Assembly (NCBI GenBank): GCA_013400975.1
Contig: WBMZ01011883.1
Location: 1 to 64,000, forward strand
DNA from: Atrichornis clamosus
Lineage: Eukaryota; Chordata; Aves; Passeriformes; Menuridae
Length of the DNA stretch: 64,000 bases
Direction of reading: 5' to 3'
Part shown: piece after piece, positions 23,616-36,800 of the stretch
Layout: the number at the start of each line of letters is the position of its first letter
Numbering within the stretch: the first letter of the stretch is position 1
Notes under the pieces: model-generated
Database searches by the model: none
The model's input: only the letters and a program-made list of their open reading frames with translations
Told to the model about the DNA's origin: nothing
Made by a program: the position numbers and the translations under genes

Positions 23616-26600
23616 TAAATGTGATACCTTGAGTTTTGAAGGCGCCTTCCCAGAGCTGCCCAGGCACAGGGATGTCCCGCTGCAGGGTCACCTTTCTCCC
23701 AGACTGGCCCCACTGTGCCGGTCCCTCTCCTCCACACATCTCTGGAAGCTGCAGCCAGCTCCCACAGGGACCCTTCCCAGGTCCCTTTTCCCGCTTGTGT
23801 TGTTCTTGCACCTGCTTTAGTTGGCTGAACACTAAATATTTTATTTATTACCTCTCTGGAAAGTTACTGGGGAGATTTCCCAGAATAGGAAATGATCAGA
23901 GCTGTGAGCTGCTCCTGGGGGTGCACCAAGCCCAGGGATGTTTCCAACCAGCACTTTAGGAGTGCTTTGAATGTACTTTCTCATATCATCATCCCTTTTG
24001 ATTTGGGTCTTTGACCAAGCCATGAACTCGTGCTGCTTCAGTGGTGCTGCCAGTGGATCTTCTCAGCCAGAGGGAGGTGGTGATCCCTGGGTCTGCTCAT
24101 CCACCCTGGATCCACCTCCACTCTTTTGGGAATGTGATGCTCATCCCCCGAGCACGGCATGGGGTGGCAGGACCCTCCGGAGGGCTGAGGACATCCAGCA
24201 CTGTGGATGGCTGCAGGGAGGAGAAGAGAGACTCGTGTCCATGGGCACGGTGGCCCCACAGGCTCCCCAGGCTGCCCCAATTCCCCATTCCAGGTGTCAG
24301 GATGATAAAGCCGAGCCCAGCTCGCCGGAGCACCCGGCAGCTCCCATAATTAATGGCACCGCCAGCACTTCCCTGCCGGGCCATGAATAAAACATCGTTG
24401 CTTAGGACCCAAACTTCCAAAAATCTCATTTTTTTCCCTGTTAATTATATTTGTCGGGACACAGTGCTTTTATTATTGTCTCCTCCTGCTTAATCAGGAG
24501 GGTGGAAGTTAGTTTGGGGCCATTTCCTTCTGACTGGCACCCTGTTTTCTAGAAGGATGGTGTAACGGCCAGGGAGATTTCCCCCCCTCTCTAATCCCAT
24601 TCCCTCCCTTTTGGAAAAGCATCCACCTCTGCATCTTCAAACCTGCTGGATCTTCAGATTTGCTACAGCCATTGGATTTTTTTGCATTTCTGGGTCCTTC
24701 AGCATCCAAGAGACTCTCCTGGAAATCAGCCTCTCCGGACCCTTTCCATCTTGCCAATGTTTTTGCTGCATATTCAGGCTATGCAGCTCTCCATTTTCCT
24801 TATGAAGATGGGACTGTACCTTGTCGCTGACCCCCTTAGTCCAGAGAAGGAGGGAGAAGACAGAGGGACACATAAGACAAGGGAGTCCAAGCACTTCAGA
24901 TTAACTCCTGGCATGAGTTTCAGCACATCAACTTGTCTCAGTTTCCCCATTTCTCTATAAAATCCTTTCAATGTTTTTCCCTACCTGTCTTTAGTAGCAG
25001 ATGCTCACAGGGCTGGGAGCAGCTCAGGGAGAGAGAAGAGGGGTGGAGGCTGCTCACAGCTCCAGGTCTCAAACAAGACCCTGAACATTTTCCTCTGCCT
25101 GCCCACCCTGCCATGGCTTAGATACTTCCTCGATCCCGACCAACAACCCACCATATTCATCCATGTCATGTCTGCAGCACATAAGGATTTGCGCTTCCGA
25201 ATGATCAGGGGAGGCTGAGCTCATGTTTGTGCCACAAGCCAATCCCACCCCGCAGCTTCTGCAGGGAGAGCAGCTCCCGTTGCCGCTTGGCTTGGGGAAT
25301 CCAAGCGATGTCTGAGCAGGAGAGAGCTGCTGCCTGCACATATCCAAGCCTCTGAGCATCTCCCTCTGTGGAGAAAGGTGAAATTCCACCCCAGCTTTGC
25401 TGGCTCCGGTCCAGGAGCTGCATTAGGAGAACTTTGCCAGGTCAAGATCAGACTCAAAGCCAGGTCCTGCCGTTGCAGAAGTGTCTCAGCCACCCAAAGT
25501 GCTGCCACTGGCAAGAGAGGATGATTTCCTGCACTGGGAACCCAGACAGAGGCACCGGGAGCTGAGCTCAGGGCTGTGCCGTGCTGGGACACTGCAGCAC
25601 AGTCCCCTTGCAGGTGGCAACAGCCAGGACTTGCATTTCCATGATTCCCAGCTGGCTTTGAGCTGTGGTTCTGCAGGCCCTGTTGGGCTGGGTACCACAG
25701 CTCTGCCCGTGCCACCCCTGGCCGAGGGGAACCTTCAGCAGAGGCCGGAGCTCTGGGACACCTGACAATTTCCTGCCTGAGCAACAAGCACTTCACTGCT
25801 TGCCGGATCCTCTGCCAGCCAATTTTCTCTCCCTGGGTTCCTTCCAGCTTGGCAGCCCGGCCCCAGCACAGCACAGGGATGCAGCCAGCAACCAGCACAT
25901 CCAACCTGTTTGGGATGGATGCACCGGCTCAGCCCAGCTGCCCCATCCTGCACGGTGCCTTCTCCTTCCCTTGCATGTCCCAGGTGCACTCCCCTGCCTG
26001 TTCTCCCGTGCTTCTGTCTCCCTGAAGGTCCTGGAAATGTTCCGCCCTCATCATGATCCGTGCTGTACCTCTCACAAGCTGGAGTGGAAGTGCTTGAAGC
26101 GCTCTCAGAGGGAAGAACTGGCACCTTTAGCAATGGGAAATAGAGTTGCATCCACTTGTACGTGCTAAGGATGCTTCCTTGGATTTTGAAGAGGGGTCCT
26201 GATGAAAAAAGGGATCTTCTTGTAGCTTTGTCACCACAGTGAAAGCCTAAAGTTAATAAAGGAAATAGATCCTGCCAAGGTGGAGAGGAGCTAAGGGGAG
26301 AAAAATGACAGTAATCTGGACAAGACCACTAAAAATCCCCTGGTACTCTTGAGTAAAGCAGAGATTAGCAGGAAGATTTGCAGCCATGCTGGAGGCTGGG
26401 ACTTGGATCTGCTGCTGAGGTTTTCACGGGCTTGGGTGAACTGCTTCATCCTATTTCTCTGTCTGGGAAGCAGAGATGGTCTTGATTCCTCCATAAAATC
26501 TCCATTTAGTGGTGGCTGTGGAGTCCTTTGAGATCTCCCAAAGCTGGGAGAAGCCATAGGGAGGCAGAGCGTGGCACACCGGAGTGATGGGGAATGGCAG

Positions 26601-29018
26601 ATATGATCCGTGCTGCTTCCTGCATTGACCTCTTCCCTCAGATCCTTTCATAAGCCTCACTTAATTGCTCATTTGATGTCTCTGGGATCTGCAGGAGCTC
26701 CTGGCTGTCCCAGCCCCATGGCCACAGGAGCACGAGGCTCCCGGCCCACTGAGAAATCAATCCCCACCGAAACCAGCCTCATGCCACACGCCAGAGCCAA
26801 CAGATTCCCTGCTGGGTCAGGGATTTTTATAAAGGCAGTGAGATCAAGACCTCAAAGTGAAGGCAAAGCACACACACAAAAGGGCACGTGAGTCTTTGTG
26901 CAGCTGGACTGTGATGGCCGAGGTCCCACTTCCAGAGGTGTCGAGGTGAATCCTTCCCTTCCTGCATGTCCCAGAGCACCTCCCTTCATCTCCCTGGGGC
27001 CACAGCGAGGACTGGGCTTTGCTGGGCACTGGTACCAGGAGGCAGCAAGCTTTCCCAAGCCCTCCTGATACAAACAATAAAGAGGGATTTGAACTGGCCA
27101 ACAAAGATGGGCCTGAAGCAATCCCAGCGGGAGCATATTTTTATAAGCCACGGCTATAAGAGAAAGGGCAGGAAACCTGACCCATCACAAATCACTCTCC
27201 TGTCACTTGCTGTAGTCTAGAAATTCTGTATTAAAAACAAGAGCAGCCCCAGCTGCTGGCAGCAAAGCAGAATCGAGGCCAGGGAGGAGGGCAGCTCGGG
27301 TTGGGATCTGGCTGCCAGGTAGGTGGAAGTCTCCGAGGCTGGGAAGTGCTGCTCTGCTGTGGTTTATAAATGTAGAGAGCTGTCACCTGCAGCCAGCAGA
27401 TGCAGGTGGGGGAGGTGTCTCCCTCCCTAATGGCTGGTTGGGCTCAGTCACCAAAGGGTTCAGGACAGAGCTCCATGTTTCCAGTTTGTCCCCAAAAGTG
27501 CAGTCCCTGGATGACGCAGGGACAGGCAGGGCTCTGAGTTCTCAGTAAATCAGACCTGGTGGTAATGGGGTGGGGAAGTTGCCTCCTCTTCCCTCAGCCA
27601 TGCCCATGGAGGATGAGAGCACCACTGCTGCAAAAAGCATCAGCTAACAGAGACTCACCCAAAAAATGAGGTTCTGGGGCAACAGGACCTCTTTGCCAAA
27701 TTGAGTCAATAAAGGGAACTGGGAACAAAGATAATTCAAGGGTATTGAAGCACTTGAGGGCTTCCAAAAGGAGCATTTTTTCTTGGGAGGTGCAGATTCC
27801 CATTTGCTTTGAGGTTTTCTGGGTGAGATCTTTGACAGCATTTTAATATTTTCCATTTTCAAACCCAGCTGCTCTGATCACAGAGGACAGAGAGGCCCAA
27901 GAGGAGGCAAGAAACACCCGTGAGAGGAGTGAGGACCTCCTCCCTCCCTCCATCCCTGGCTCCATCAGGGTTTCACAACCACAAGACTTACTTTCTCACA
28001 TCTCTCTCCTAACAAAACCAAATGCCCTGGACCACCGCAGCTCCAAGCACCGGTCAAAAGATCTGGTGATCCCGGGAGTCTCCTGGACACGGCAAAAGCC
28101 CAGAGCAGGGCGTGGTGAGGTGCCCCCACCCCAGCCCCCTGCTGCACTGTCTTCTGTGGCCAGTGCACACCAGCTTGCTCAAACAAAGCCCATCTGTGCA
28201 GATTAATTAGCAGACGATGTTTGCTCTGTTGCAGAAGCTGATTGGGTGGTGAAAGTTTAAACAGGATGGAGAAGGGAGAAGGGAGCACACTGTCCTAGAG
28301 ATGGAACACAGCCTCGTGGGGCTTCCCAGAGCCAGATCCCCACAGCAGCACCCCTTGGACCCTGGGCACTGTGAGCACCTCACTGGCACAGACACAGAGG
28401 GTGGGCTCCACAGAGAGCCCCTGGCCCTGGGACAACCTGCCCTGCAGGTCATGGGAGACACAAAATGACCTGACCATGCACAGAGTAAAAAATCCCTGTC
28501 AGTGCCCAAAAGTCCAGGGAGTCCTGTCAGAGATAGCCCAGCATGCTGCAAACAGCCCCCAGGAACAGGCGTGGAAAAGCCTATGGTGACATAGGGAATG
28601 ACAGAGCTGCAATAGTTCCTCCAAAAACAAGCACCTGCCCTCACCTTGTTGCCCAGCTGGGAAAGAAAAGCCCTGCTTGGGTGCTGGAGGACATTGCTGC
28701 ACCCCAAGCTAGTCAAGGAAACAACTCTGAGTCCCTTCAAGCACCGAGATAACCCCCAGGCCACCACATCCACTCCTTCCTTCGCCACTGGGGCAGATGA
28801 GGAGCCCAGCCCTGGAGAAAAACACCCAGATTTCCTCCTAACCCTTCCAGGTCTCATGGGAGACGGCTGGTTCATCCCCTGAGCCTCTGGGACACTTCCA
28901 GCAGATGTGGACTGCTGTAGATCACTCCTTTGAACTTCCAAATCAGTTCCTGATAATCAAGGAGCCTCCTGGACATCGGTGGGAGGTGAAGCACAACTGG
29001 AGCGGCTTCATGAGCTCT

Positions 29019-29069
29019 CCCATCCCATCCCATCCCATCCCATCCCAGCCCACCCCATCCCATCCCATC
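29019..29069. repeat. (CCCAT)n pentamer repeat
   Basis: About ten CCCAT units with one CCCAGCCCAC interruption. Confidence 0.95.
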
Positions 29070-29814
29070 GGACTCAGACTCACTCAGCTCTTTCTCAACA
29101 CCCTGGAGATGGCTCCTGGAGCCCTCCTCTTGCTCCCACCTCCCAAGCACTGGTGGAGGGAGATCTCACCTCTTTGGAGCCAGCCCTCACCACCACGTCC
29201 CCACTCCTCCCGTGGCCGGGGCTGAGGAGCCAGGGAACATCGGCAGCTCAGAGATGTTTCCCCACGGATGGATCAAGAGCAGGGAAAGGGCTGGGGAAGG
29301 AGGAGAACCTGCCTTCAAGCCAGCAGCACTTGCTCGACCACTGGTTAGTGGCTGCACAGGAAACACCTTCCCATGCTCACCTGGAAAGACATGTTCCTAG
29401 TGAGGCAAGGCCGTCAGCGGGCAGGGAGTGGACAGGAGGCTGCAGCAGATACACCCCTTGGCACATGCAACCCCTCTTGGATACAGCTGGTGAGGAGAAG
29501 AGGCTGCCAGCAAGTCCTTTGTGCAGGATCCAGTTTGCTGTGATCACTCCTAAAGGTTAAAGGGCTTTCTCATCCAGGACTAATCCAATCAGGGCTTGCT
29601 CCAATGTATCTGATGTTATAATACGCCTTCATGCTCCTCAGTTTTATTCTAGGCTGAAGATGTGAGGTCACACGTGAGGCTTTTGGACAAGTGCTGCTCC
29701 CTACTTGTTCCTGAGCTGCTCCAGGATGAAGCTTTTCATGTTCACAGAGTGCTTCAAGTCCAAGCTATGGCTGATTAAAACAAGAAATGAGGCTGGAAAA
29801 TGGGTGGGCTGTGA

Positions 29815-29950
29815 AGATGTGTTCAAGTCCAGGTTGGACAGGGCTTGGAGCAACCTGGTCTAGTGGAAGGTGTCCCTGCCCATGGCAGGGAGTTGGGACA
29901 AGATGATCTTTGGGATTCCTGCCAACCCAACCCATTCTGTGGTTCTATAA
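29815..29950 (+). mobile_element. CR1 LINE 3' fragment
   Basis: Sense CR1 tail: GGAGCAACCTGGTCTAGTGG, GTGTCCCTGCCCATGGCAGG, ending CATTCTGTGGTTCTATA. About 135 bp, moderately diverged (GGATTCCTGCCAACC in place of GGTCCCTTCCAACC). Confidence 0.92.
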
Positions 29951-30776
29951 CTCAATTACCCAAGTTTGTTTGACCCTTATGGCATGGACAAGTGTTGGGG
30001 GTGTCAAGGGGCTGAGGTAAGTGGTGGGAAGGATCCCAGGCTTCACCACAAACTCACCTGGACACCTCAGAGAACCTCCCAGCAGGGCATCACAAAGGGC
30101 TGGGGACAGCAGAAACCTGGAGAAGGAGGTTGGGACAGCATCGTACCCAAACAGGTCTCACCTACTTTGTGGAGAACAACCCAATCCTGCCTGTTGCAGT
30201 CATGGCAGAGCTGCTGGATGACAAGGAGCTTGACCCAGGCTTGTCTCAGCATGGAGCTCCTCCATGGCCAACTTCTTGCTTCCAGCTCCCAGGGATGGGT
30301 ACTGGATGTGTCTACCCCTCTCCAGGACACACAGTGCTCCCACTGCCCTCCCCAGGAGTGCAGGGCACGGCAGAAGGCTCCATTCTCTGGCAGGAGAAGG
30401 TTACTCAGAGTAAAAGCATGTGCTTGTGTGTCATGTAAACAAACACTGCGTCCTCCCCTCACCACAGGCCCCGCAGAGCCGGGCGGGATCTCCAGTGCTC
30501 ACCACAGCACTCCAGCCACACTGACAGTGGCTTCCCTTGCCCATCACACCCCTCCAAGGTGGCTCCACCACATCCCTCAGAGCACGGGCATGGGCTGGAG
30601 GAGAGGAGACCTGCACAGACATGGCAGGAACCCTCACATCCCCAGGGGATGGCTCTCTCAGCTGGCACCAGCCTCACCTCATGACCTGGCACACGCCATC
30701 CTTCTCCCCGCTGTTCCGTGATGGTGATGGATGCTCAGAGCAAAGCAGCACAGCTCCACTGTCACCAGGGACATGA

Positions 30777-30858
30777 CTTCCCTGCCCTTGATGAGGGGGT
30801 TGGAACTAGATGAACTTTAAGGTACTTCCAACACAAATCCTTCCATGATTCTGTGGCT
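30777..30858 (+). mobile_element. CR1 LINE 3' end fragment
   Basis: Only the last 80 bases of CR1 remain: GGGGGTTGGAACTAGATGAA, then CTTCCAACACAAATCCTTCC and ATGATTCTGTGG. Confidence 0.85.
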
Positions 30859-33243
30859 GAAAGCCATTTTCCAAAGGCTGGCCTCACCCCTCACGGGTAT
30901 TGGGTACTTTCCATGCTCAGACCCCTCTTCAGATGCTGCTTCAAACAGCTGCTGGGTGGCTGAATAAGGCCCACATCATCTGCATTTCCACACCTCCACG
31001 AGTGCCTGTTCTGGTGCAGAGCCATGGCTGCTCCAGGCTCAGGAAGGCTGGGACATTAAGAGGGAAAACACTGAGTTTGCAAGGGGCCGCAACAACACAG
31101 GTGAAGCAAAGCCCAAGCTGGGAGAGCTGCAGCTCAAACCAAGGCAGGAAGCATTTCTTGCCAGCCACGCATGAGGGAAGGGGAGGAGGAGAACCAGTTG
31201 AAGCTCGGGATGAAGCACTGTCTGCCGTGTGGTTTTGCAGGATGTCGCCAGTTTTCACAGCCCTGAAATGGAGAATGTCTCGTTTGTAAACACACGAGGG
31301 TGTCTGGTGAAATCAAAGGGCTGTGGGTCAGGATGAAACACTCCCACAGCCATGAGTCAATCCGTAGCGTTGCTGTGGACAGGAAGCCGGTGAGTCATGG
31401 ATCACAGCCGGGCTGGAGGTGACCACCAAGAACACCCCTCTTATTTACAGCCACAACGCCGATACAGGCACAGAGACCCCTGGGAGCTGCCCCCAGGTGC
31501 ATTCCCAGCATGTCACCTCCTGGGCACCTGCTGCTCTCATCTCCTGGGTCCCTGATCTGGATTCCCAACCTGGGGCTGCGTTCCTGGTGTGCTGGATGTG
31601 CCCCCTGCACCAGGATGACACTCTCCATCCAACAGCCAGTCTCTGTGCTAAAGCAAATGTTTCCAGCTCTCTAAATAAAGAACTTCCCAAGTCTCTCCCT
31701 CCATGTGTATCACCGTTGGAAAGAAACATATGGAAGAACAAACACAGAGTTTGCAGAGGGATTTCTTACATAATTTATCTGCAAATCAAGTGGCACTAAG
31801 GAGATGCTGGAACTCTCGGATGAAGATTTTCTTCCATCTTGAAGGTTTGACTTTGCCGGCTTTGCCAGCCAGACCCCACCTGGGTGGCTCAGGACTCTCC
31901 TCCTGTCTCCACAGCCAGCCTTCATCCTCAGACTCACCCTCCATCCCCCTCTGCACCCTCGTTTTGAGGCATTTGGGCTGTGCCTCGCTGCCGGGGACGG
32001 AGCAGCTGCGAGCACAGCATGCGGAGCTGGGGGCCAGCAGCAGAGCTTGCCAAGAGATCCGAGGAAGGGCTGGTTGTGAGGAGCTGCCCTTTGCTTCGTG
32101 CCTCCCTTCCGACTGCGTGGTGCACTCAGCCAAATACCATTAAAGGTTTATCCACACGCTGACAGATGTATTTGCCTTCAAAGCTGGAGCGGGATCGCTC
32201 TCCCCGGGGAGAGGTGGTGGATGTTGCACCATCCTCAAAACCAGCAGAGGATGCGCAGGCACTCCAAGCTCACTTGGCTGCAGAGACTGGCCAGGACATT
32301 CTGGAAAGAAGTAGTGATGCCTTCAAAGTGGAGAATGGGTTGATAAGTGGGGAGTGGGGAGACAACATTTTAGCTCCTACTGGGTAATTATCACCTATGG
32401 AAAGCTGAGGAGTTAGCTGGTGGGAGGGAAATTACAACCTATCATAAAACCAATCTCTTCCAAACCCAGTCTCTTCAGTGTTCAGGAGTGTTTGGTCTGG
32501 TTCCAAGGCTCAGCTTCTGGAGGAGTTTGGAGAAGTCCCTCGACAGAGCTCCAACCCTCTGCAGAGCAGACACTGCATCCCTTTTGTTCGGAGGAGCACG
32601 AAAACGGGAGACGCGTCGGGTGAGGGGTTGGAGGAAAACAAACGGCTTCATTCAGGAGAACCCGTCGTGGTGAGATGAGAAGGGACTTAATTACAGTAAG
32701 TCCCTTTACAGCAAAACTGCCAGGTGCTAAAAGACTTTTTAATTTAGCAGAGAAAGGCAGATCAACGCCAAGCATCTGGAAGCCGGAGCCAGAGAAAATC
32801 CAATTAAAAATCAGGCAATGCTGCGAGTAGAACAAGCTATGAAGTGAAGGATTATTCATTCCACGACGTCTTCAATTCAAGAGAGGGGCAGAATAATCGA
32901 TCCTTCCAGCACTGTCTCTGTTGATGACGAGCATTCCAGCCCAACTTTTGGGAGCGTGCACATTCCACTGCGAGAGCAAGGCCCCCACTTTGGCAAACTG
33001 CGAAGTTCCCATGGATGATGGAGGACAATCCACCAGTCCTACTAGGTAAGTTGCTTTATGCTTGGAGGCATTAATAACCCAGAACTAGCAGCCAACTCCA
33101 TGGAAACCAACGGGTAGTCGGTGACAAGTTCTCCTGTTGCTATAGGAACAGGGCCCAAACAAATAAAAATTACCTATAATTTTTCCTCCCCAAAGTTCTC
33201 CCACATTACATTTCCATAGCAACTAATTAGCTCATTATTGATC

Positions 33244-33281
33244 TGAACCAAGCCAGTGGAGGTGTGAACCAAGCCAGTGGA
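33244..33281. repeat. Perfect 17-base direct repeat
   Basis: TGAACCAAGCCAGTGGA occurs at 33,244-33,260 and again at 33,265-33,281 (period 21), at the edge of an AT-rich candidate regulatory patch. Confidence 0.9.
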
Positions 33282-33743
33282 CCAGAGGAAGTGCCCAGCT
33301 CCGTCCTCTCTCATGGAGAGCTGGGATGAGCCCTTAAGATGGTTTATGCTGGGTTTGAGAGGAAAGGCTTGAGCACGAGGAGCTGGGGATCTCAGGGCTG
33401 GATTCCTTCATGCCTTCCCCAGGATACCTCCGATACAAATATCACTTGCTCCCTTCTATTTCTAGCTGTCACCTGACACTTCGGTTTCTCAACCTCGTCA
33501 TTCCTTTCCAGACTCCCCCTGTCTCCTCCAGGCCCAGCATTGCTCTGTTGGACACCTGCTTGTCTTGGCAATGTTCTCTCATCCTTCTGGCCGGGATATT
33601 TGAGTCTCTTGGCTTGTTGCTGTCTTCTGCACCAAGTCAGCTCACTGCAGGGGCCTTGCAGGAGCTCTCTTTGCTCGTGTACACTCACAGCTACATCCCT
33701 CCACCCTCCTCTGGCAGGTCACTGTCATAGGTCTCTTCTGTCT

Positions 33744-33875
33744 CTATCCCTGGAAGTGTCCAAGGCCAGGCTGGATGAGGCTTGGAGCAACCTGGTCTAG
33801 TGGAAGGTGTCCCCAGGTTGGAACTGAGTGATCTTGAAGGTCCCTTCCCACCCAAACCATGCTGGGGTTCTCTGG
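33744..33875 (+). mobile_element. CR1 LINE 3' fragment
   Basis: Sense-strand CR1 tail: CCCTGGAAGTGTCCAAGGCC, GAGCAACCTGGTCTAGTGGA, GGTCCCTTCCCACCCAAACC. About 130 bp, with an internal deletion after GGTGTCCC relative to other copies here. Confidence 0.92.
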
Positions 33876-36800
33876 TCAGTGCATCCAAGAAGATTAGATG
33901 CAGTAAACCACAGGGCTGTACCATGCAAACAGCAATGAGATAAATTAGCCACAGCCACCTGCTCAATGAGAAAAACTGCTGTAGCATCTAAACCAAGTGA
34001 AACAGATCTGTGGAAGGTCAAGAATAGGTCAGACAGAGCAGATCCACCAAGCCACTGTCCTGGGAACCTGCAAACTCAGTGCAGGGCTCATGGTCTCACG
34101 CAATGGCAACACCACATCACAGCACTACAGGTATTGGGGTTGTGCTGTGGACCCCCATCTTCTCACCCTGTGGTCAGCAACACTGGCACCTGGAACGGGG
34201 GACACACGTCCCTCCAACACCTCAGGGAAGAAGTTGAGGTCAAGGTGGAGGACGATTGTTTACACTCCAATCTGGGGGGAAATTCCCAGTGTCTCGGGAT
34301 CTTTGACACCTTTCCTGCCATGCCCAAGCCACTGTCAAGGACCAGAGATGGAGGAGAGGCTGCTGCTCCTTCTTCCCCACCTGCTATGTTACCCCCAAAA
34401 TCAAACACCCCATGAAACTCTTGCTGATACAAAGGCATCTGGAAGCAGAGGCAGCATGCCTCTACGAGGAATATTGCCCCCATCCCAGGTGCTGCACTTC
34501 CAGTTGAATTCCTGTAAATCACACATGAATTCCTGTAATTACTTGCTGGCATCCTCTGCTGCACACGTGTGGCGGAGAGCTGAGCCCACGTCCCTGCACA
34601 GACCCCAGGCAGGGCGGGATGAGGCCAAGCCGGGTACCAGAGTGCTGGGGGATGCTGGATGTGCTCCCACCTGCAGCAAGATGGGGCCACCTCAGGGCTT
34701 TGCCAAGCAAATTGCCTTTTTTTAACCAAAACCAACACTGAGACAGTCCCCACTGAGACAGGCAGTAAATTCACCCGTCCCCAAAACGTGACCTGGCCCA
34801 GCGTGGATGGAGCCTGGCTGCTCTGTCACTTCTCTGCTGTCTCATAAGAAGGACCAAGTGGCATCACACAAGCCCCCGTCTCTCCTCCCTCCTCCACCAG
34901 CCCCGTTTCCATGTCGCCCATGGGAACCTGATTATCAGCAAGATCTCTGCCACCGTCAGATGTGATCAAAACCACAATTCAATTAAATTTGATTGGATTG
35001 AAGGCAGAGGGTTTCAAGGCGACATGCACGGGCGGATGCTGTTCTCCAGGAAACTGGGCTGGGATCGGTAGGATCTGCAGGATGGTCACCCCAGGTGAAG
35101 GAAAAGCTGGAATGCAGCTCTGACCCCGGGATGAACTCCATCCTGTGGGGGCAGGAGCCTTTGCCAATTAACTCATCTGACTTCTGGAGGATCCTGGATA
35201 GAGTAAGGTGAGCCCAGCCTCCTGAAGATGCTTTTAATTCTTTCTCATCTTTTGAAATCAAATAAAATTCCAAATGAGAAACTTTGTCATCTGAGCAACA
35301 GAAGAGAAAAAAAAAAAAAACCCAAACCCCGAAACATGCCTGGAGATGAAAGGGAATTGTAGATGGATGTTTCATCTCTTGCTCTTGTAACGAACGTGAA
35401 CATAGAAAAAGAGAGAAATAAACAAAAAATCCCAGACACGGTTAATGAGCTTTGCATTTAAATGTGCCACCAATGTCACCACACAGACAGTTCCTCCGAG
35501 TTCCTCCTCCCACATTCCTGCTCCCCCCAGACAATGGGCGCGGGCCAGCCTCGGAGCAAATATTGGGTGAGATTAAATTCCACTAGTGTTTACTAAATAA
35601 AACATGCATTTCAAGAAATCGGGAAAAAGTTTGTTAAATATTTTAGTACATCTGGTCTCCCCACCCGTATACGGCCTTACAAAATGTTTTGCATATTTAT
35701 TTTAGCATGCACTAGATTTATTTAAAAATAGCATCACCAGCACTGGAAACAGCCCACTTGCTTTTCATCTAGATCTTTGCATTGAATCAATGAATCCAAA
35801 ATTAAACAAGGTTGGGTGAACTAAATCTATACAAGGACCTATTTGCTGATCAATACAGGAATGGATGCCTGGGATCTCTTTGCTGTGTGAAATATGAGGA
35901 CTTACGAGAGAGAAATTGCTTTTGTTATTATATTTTTAAAAAGAATTCAGATTTAATCTCCCTACATAAAAAAATTATTTATCGGAGAGATGCTTCGCCC
36001 TAAATAATTCATGCTGGTTGTATAGTACCCAGAAGACAGAAGGCTCCTGTCTTCCATTCCTAATGAGAGGGAAAGACACCTCAAATACTTTTCTTATATT
36101 CACTTTCATCACTGCAGGGAGATTAAACTCTGCTCGGCTTCTAGAGGGTGTCCTCCCCCACTGCCACGGGGGAGCCAAGCCCCAAAAATCACAGAGAAAC
36201 CAAAATGTGCTGGATTTGGAGGGAGAAGAGCTTCAGACACACCTGGAGGCCAAATTTTGATTACCAGTAAGAGACACTCGGCTCTGGTGTGGAGGCTCAA
36301 GGGATGATTTTGGTGACCAAGCAGTCAGAACCCACCTGGCAGAGGGATGAAGGGACTCCCAAAGAAGCACCCAATATAAATAATTTCATACGTAACATAT
36401 ATTAAGACCATAATATGAATTCAGCCTGTGCTGGCTGTAGCTGAATGTGCCCCTCCAGAGCAGGGTAGGGGCAAAGCCACCCTGGGGGCACCGAGCACGG
36501 GGTGCCCCAGCAAAGCAGAGCTGGAAAAAGAACAAAGTCAGTCCAGGCCACCCCAGCTGAAGTACATGGGGGACACGAGCCGTAAGATCAGTGGAAGTCC
36601 CTCCTGGCAAAAAATGGGAACAGAATTGGGACTGAAGAGTGTGGATCTGGGGAAAGATTGGGAAAAAAAAAAAAAGATTGGCCTTTTAGCCCATCTTGGG
36701 CATGAAATTAGGGGCTGGCTTTGGGAAGTGCTTTGCACGGCTGTTTGCTCAGCCAGATCCCTTTCTCCTAAGCCTGCTGCAGGAATTGATCCACCGAGGG

